NCBI GenBank assembly: GCA_037130455.1
Contig: JBAXSZ010000037.1
Location: 1-16,359 of the forward strand
Direction of reading: 5' to 3'
From: CAIMZW01 sp037130455
Lineage (GTDB): Bacteria; Actinomycetota; Actinomycetes; Nanopelagicales; Nanopelagicaceae
Length of the DNA stretch: 16,359 bases
The position numbers and the translations under genes were made by a program. Positions within the stretch are counted from its first letter, which is position 1. Each line of letters opens with the position of its first letter. Of this stretch, positions 15,669-16,359 are shown piece by piece. The notes beneath the pieces are model-generated. The model was not told the DNA's origin, did no database searches, and saw nothing but the letters and a program-made list of their open reading frames with translations.

Positions 15669-16241
15669 ATGAACCTGGTTTTTACTAAGGAGCGCTCCTG
15701 GGTCAGTTTTGACTCAGGAGTCACCTCCTTTTCTCGAAAGCATTTAGAGCAATTAGTTTTAAAACGTTCGAAAGAGTTAGGCTTAGAAGTTGAGTATTTA
15801 GTTTCTTTTCAATTACTTAATGGAATGCGTCGTATAGCTTTTGCCATTTCAGCTGAAGATGGAATTTTACTTGGTAAACTTGTTGATCTTCTGAAGAGTG
15901 AATTCCCTTCCTTTTCTGGAGAATATCAATTAGGAGAGTTGATTAATCAATGCCAAACAAAAGAATCAGGGCGACTTATAAAGTTCCCCCTTTCGATCGA
16001 AATTTCATCACACGTTAGTGCAACAGAACTGATTGCCAATTCTGAAATTGACGAGGTTTTGGCTATCGGCGAAGAACTTCCGGCAGATGCGATGTTGAAA
16101 ACGAATGGCTACATCCGTCCAATTTTTCACGGCGGCCTAACTCGTTTATTGGTTGAAAGAATTGCCGAGGGTTTCTTTGCCCCAGTTGAAACAGAATCGC
16201 CACATGAATGTTGCGGTGATCACGATGATTTTGAATTGTAA
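15669..16241 (+). CDS. Conserved-looking hypothetical protein with a Cys/His tail, next to the PHP enzyme
   Basis: A 190-residue protein I do not recognise. It starts nine bases after the PHP stop and has no Shine-Dalgarno sequence, suggesting coupled translation or reinitiation. There is no signal peptide or membrane segment, so it is probably cytosolic. The body is a mix of predicted strands and helices (for example KHLEQLVLKRSKELGLEVEY and GGLTRLLVERIAEGFF). The C-terminus ends HECCGDHDDFEL, with His179, Cys181, Cys182 and His185 forming a plausible metal-binding cluster, echoing the CEGHSHEHG head of the PHP protein before it. A metal-delivery or chaperone role for the PHP enzyme is a guess. 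The gene looks richer in A/T than its neighbours. Confidence 0.65.
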   Translation: MNLVFTKERSWVSFDSGVTSFSRKHLEQLVLKRSKELGLEVEYLVSFQLLNGMRRIAFAISAEDGILLGKLVDLLKSEFPSFSGEYQLGELINQCQTKESGRLIKFPLSIEISSHVSATELIANSEIDEVLAIGEELPADAMLKTNGYIRPIFHGGLTRLLVERIAEGFFAPVETESPHECCGDHDDFEL

Positions 16242-16260
16242 CCTTTCAAAATAGGCATTT

Positions 16261-16278
16261 TTGACCGATTTTGGTCAA
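16261..16278. repeat. Inverted repeat before the tRNA gene
   Basis: Perfect 6-bp arms TTGACC and GGTCAA around a GATTTT loop, 20 bases after the preceding stop codon. It may end the PHP-operon transcript, although no T-run follows on the plus strand. It overlaps the -35 region of the tRNA promoter. Confidence 0.45.
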
Positions 16279-16300
16279 GATGCGAGCGACAAGGTACTAT
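16271..16300 (+). promoter_or_regulatory. Candidate sigma-70-type promoter of tRNA-Arg
   Basis: TTGGTC (16271-16276) as -35, an 18-base spacer, and TACTAT (16295-16300) as -10, followed by the tRNA 15 bases downstream. Spacing and hexamers fit a housekeeping promoter. Confidence 0.55.
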
Positions 16301-16315
16301 TTGCCTTCGCAACTA

Positions 16316-16359
16316 GCGCTTGTAGCTCAACGGATAGAGCATCTGACTACGGATCAGAA
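16316..16359 (+). tRNA. tRNA-Arg (anticodon ACG), 3' part beyond the window
   Basis: The 5' portion of a tRNA fits the cloverleaf: acceptor strand GCGCTTG (16316-16322), TA, D-stem GCTC / GAGC (16325-16328, 16337-16340) around AACGGATA, anticodon stem TCTGA / TCAGA (16342-16346, 16354-16358) and loop CTACGGA. The anticodon at 16349-16351 is ACG, normally read as ICG, decoding CGU, CGC and CGA arginine codons. The variable arm, T-arm and acceptor 3' strand are cut off by the window edge. Confidence 0.93.

Overview
The window looks like chromosome from a moderately low-GC actinobacterium, plausibly a freshwater planktonic lineage of the Nanopelagicales (acI) type. That assignment is an inference. 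It rests on a mycobacterial FprA-type ferredoxin reductase, twin-arginine exported proteins, a binding-protein-dependent sugar ABC transporter without its own ATPase, short intergenic gaps and a base composition that looks near 45% GC. No rRNA, insertion sequence, integrase, phage gene or CRISPR array is visible, and no stretch of more than about 180 bases lacks a gene.

Layout. (1) Positions 2-661 hold the 3' part of a SAM-dependent methyltransferase gene that enters from the left. (2) Positions 716-3028 (minus strand) hold a two-gene operon: a fumarylacetoacetate-hydrolase-family dehydratase and a semialdehyde dehydrogenase. Together they match the last two steps of the oxidative, Weimberg-type pentose route: 2-keto-3-deoxy-pentonate to 2,5-dioxopentanoate to 2-oxoglutarate. 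(3) Divergent from it, 3208-5523 (plus strand) encodes a GH130-like beta-propeller glycosidase homologue and an MFS exporter-type permease. (4) Positions 5663-12442 form a compact carbohydrate-use operon: LacI-family regulator, GH130 glycoside phosphorylase, solute-binding protein, two ABC permeases, and an exported protein of unknown function translationally coupled to the last permease. The 140 bases in front of lacI carry several overlapping palindromes, including a classic CG-centred LacI-type operator. (5) Positions 12515-13831 encode ferredoxin-NADP+ reductase (FprA). (6) Positions 13959-16241 encode a Tat-exported PHP-domain metallophosphoesterase and an unrecognised small protein with a Cys/His tail. 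(7) A tRNA-Arg(ACG) gene with a recognisable promoter starts at 16316 and runs off the right edge.

How it fits together. The central operon probably imports a short beta-linked, likely mannose-containing, oligosaccharide and cleaves it with phosphate inside the cell, saving ATP; LacI would sense the sugar and regulate its own operon. The exported last protein may prepare the substrate outside or at the membrane. The left-hand operon would feed pentose-derived acids into the TCA cycle at 2-oxoglutarate. The first enzymes of that route are not in the window. The most novel candidates are the exported alpha-helical-barrel-like protein (10895-12442), the small Cys/His-tailed protein paired with the PHP enzyme (15669-16241), and the unusual operator cluster.
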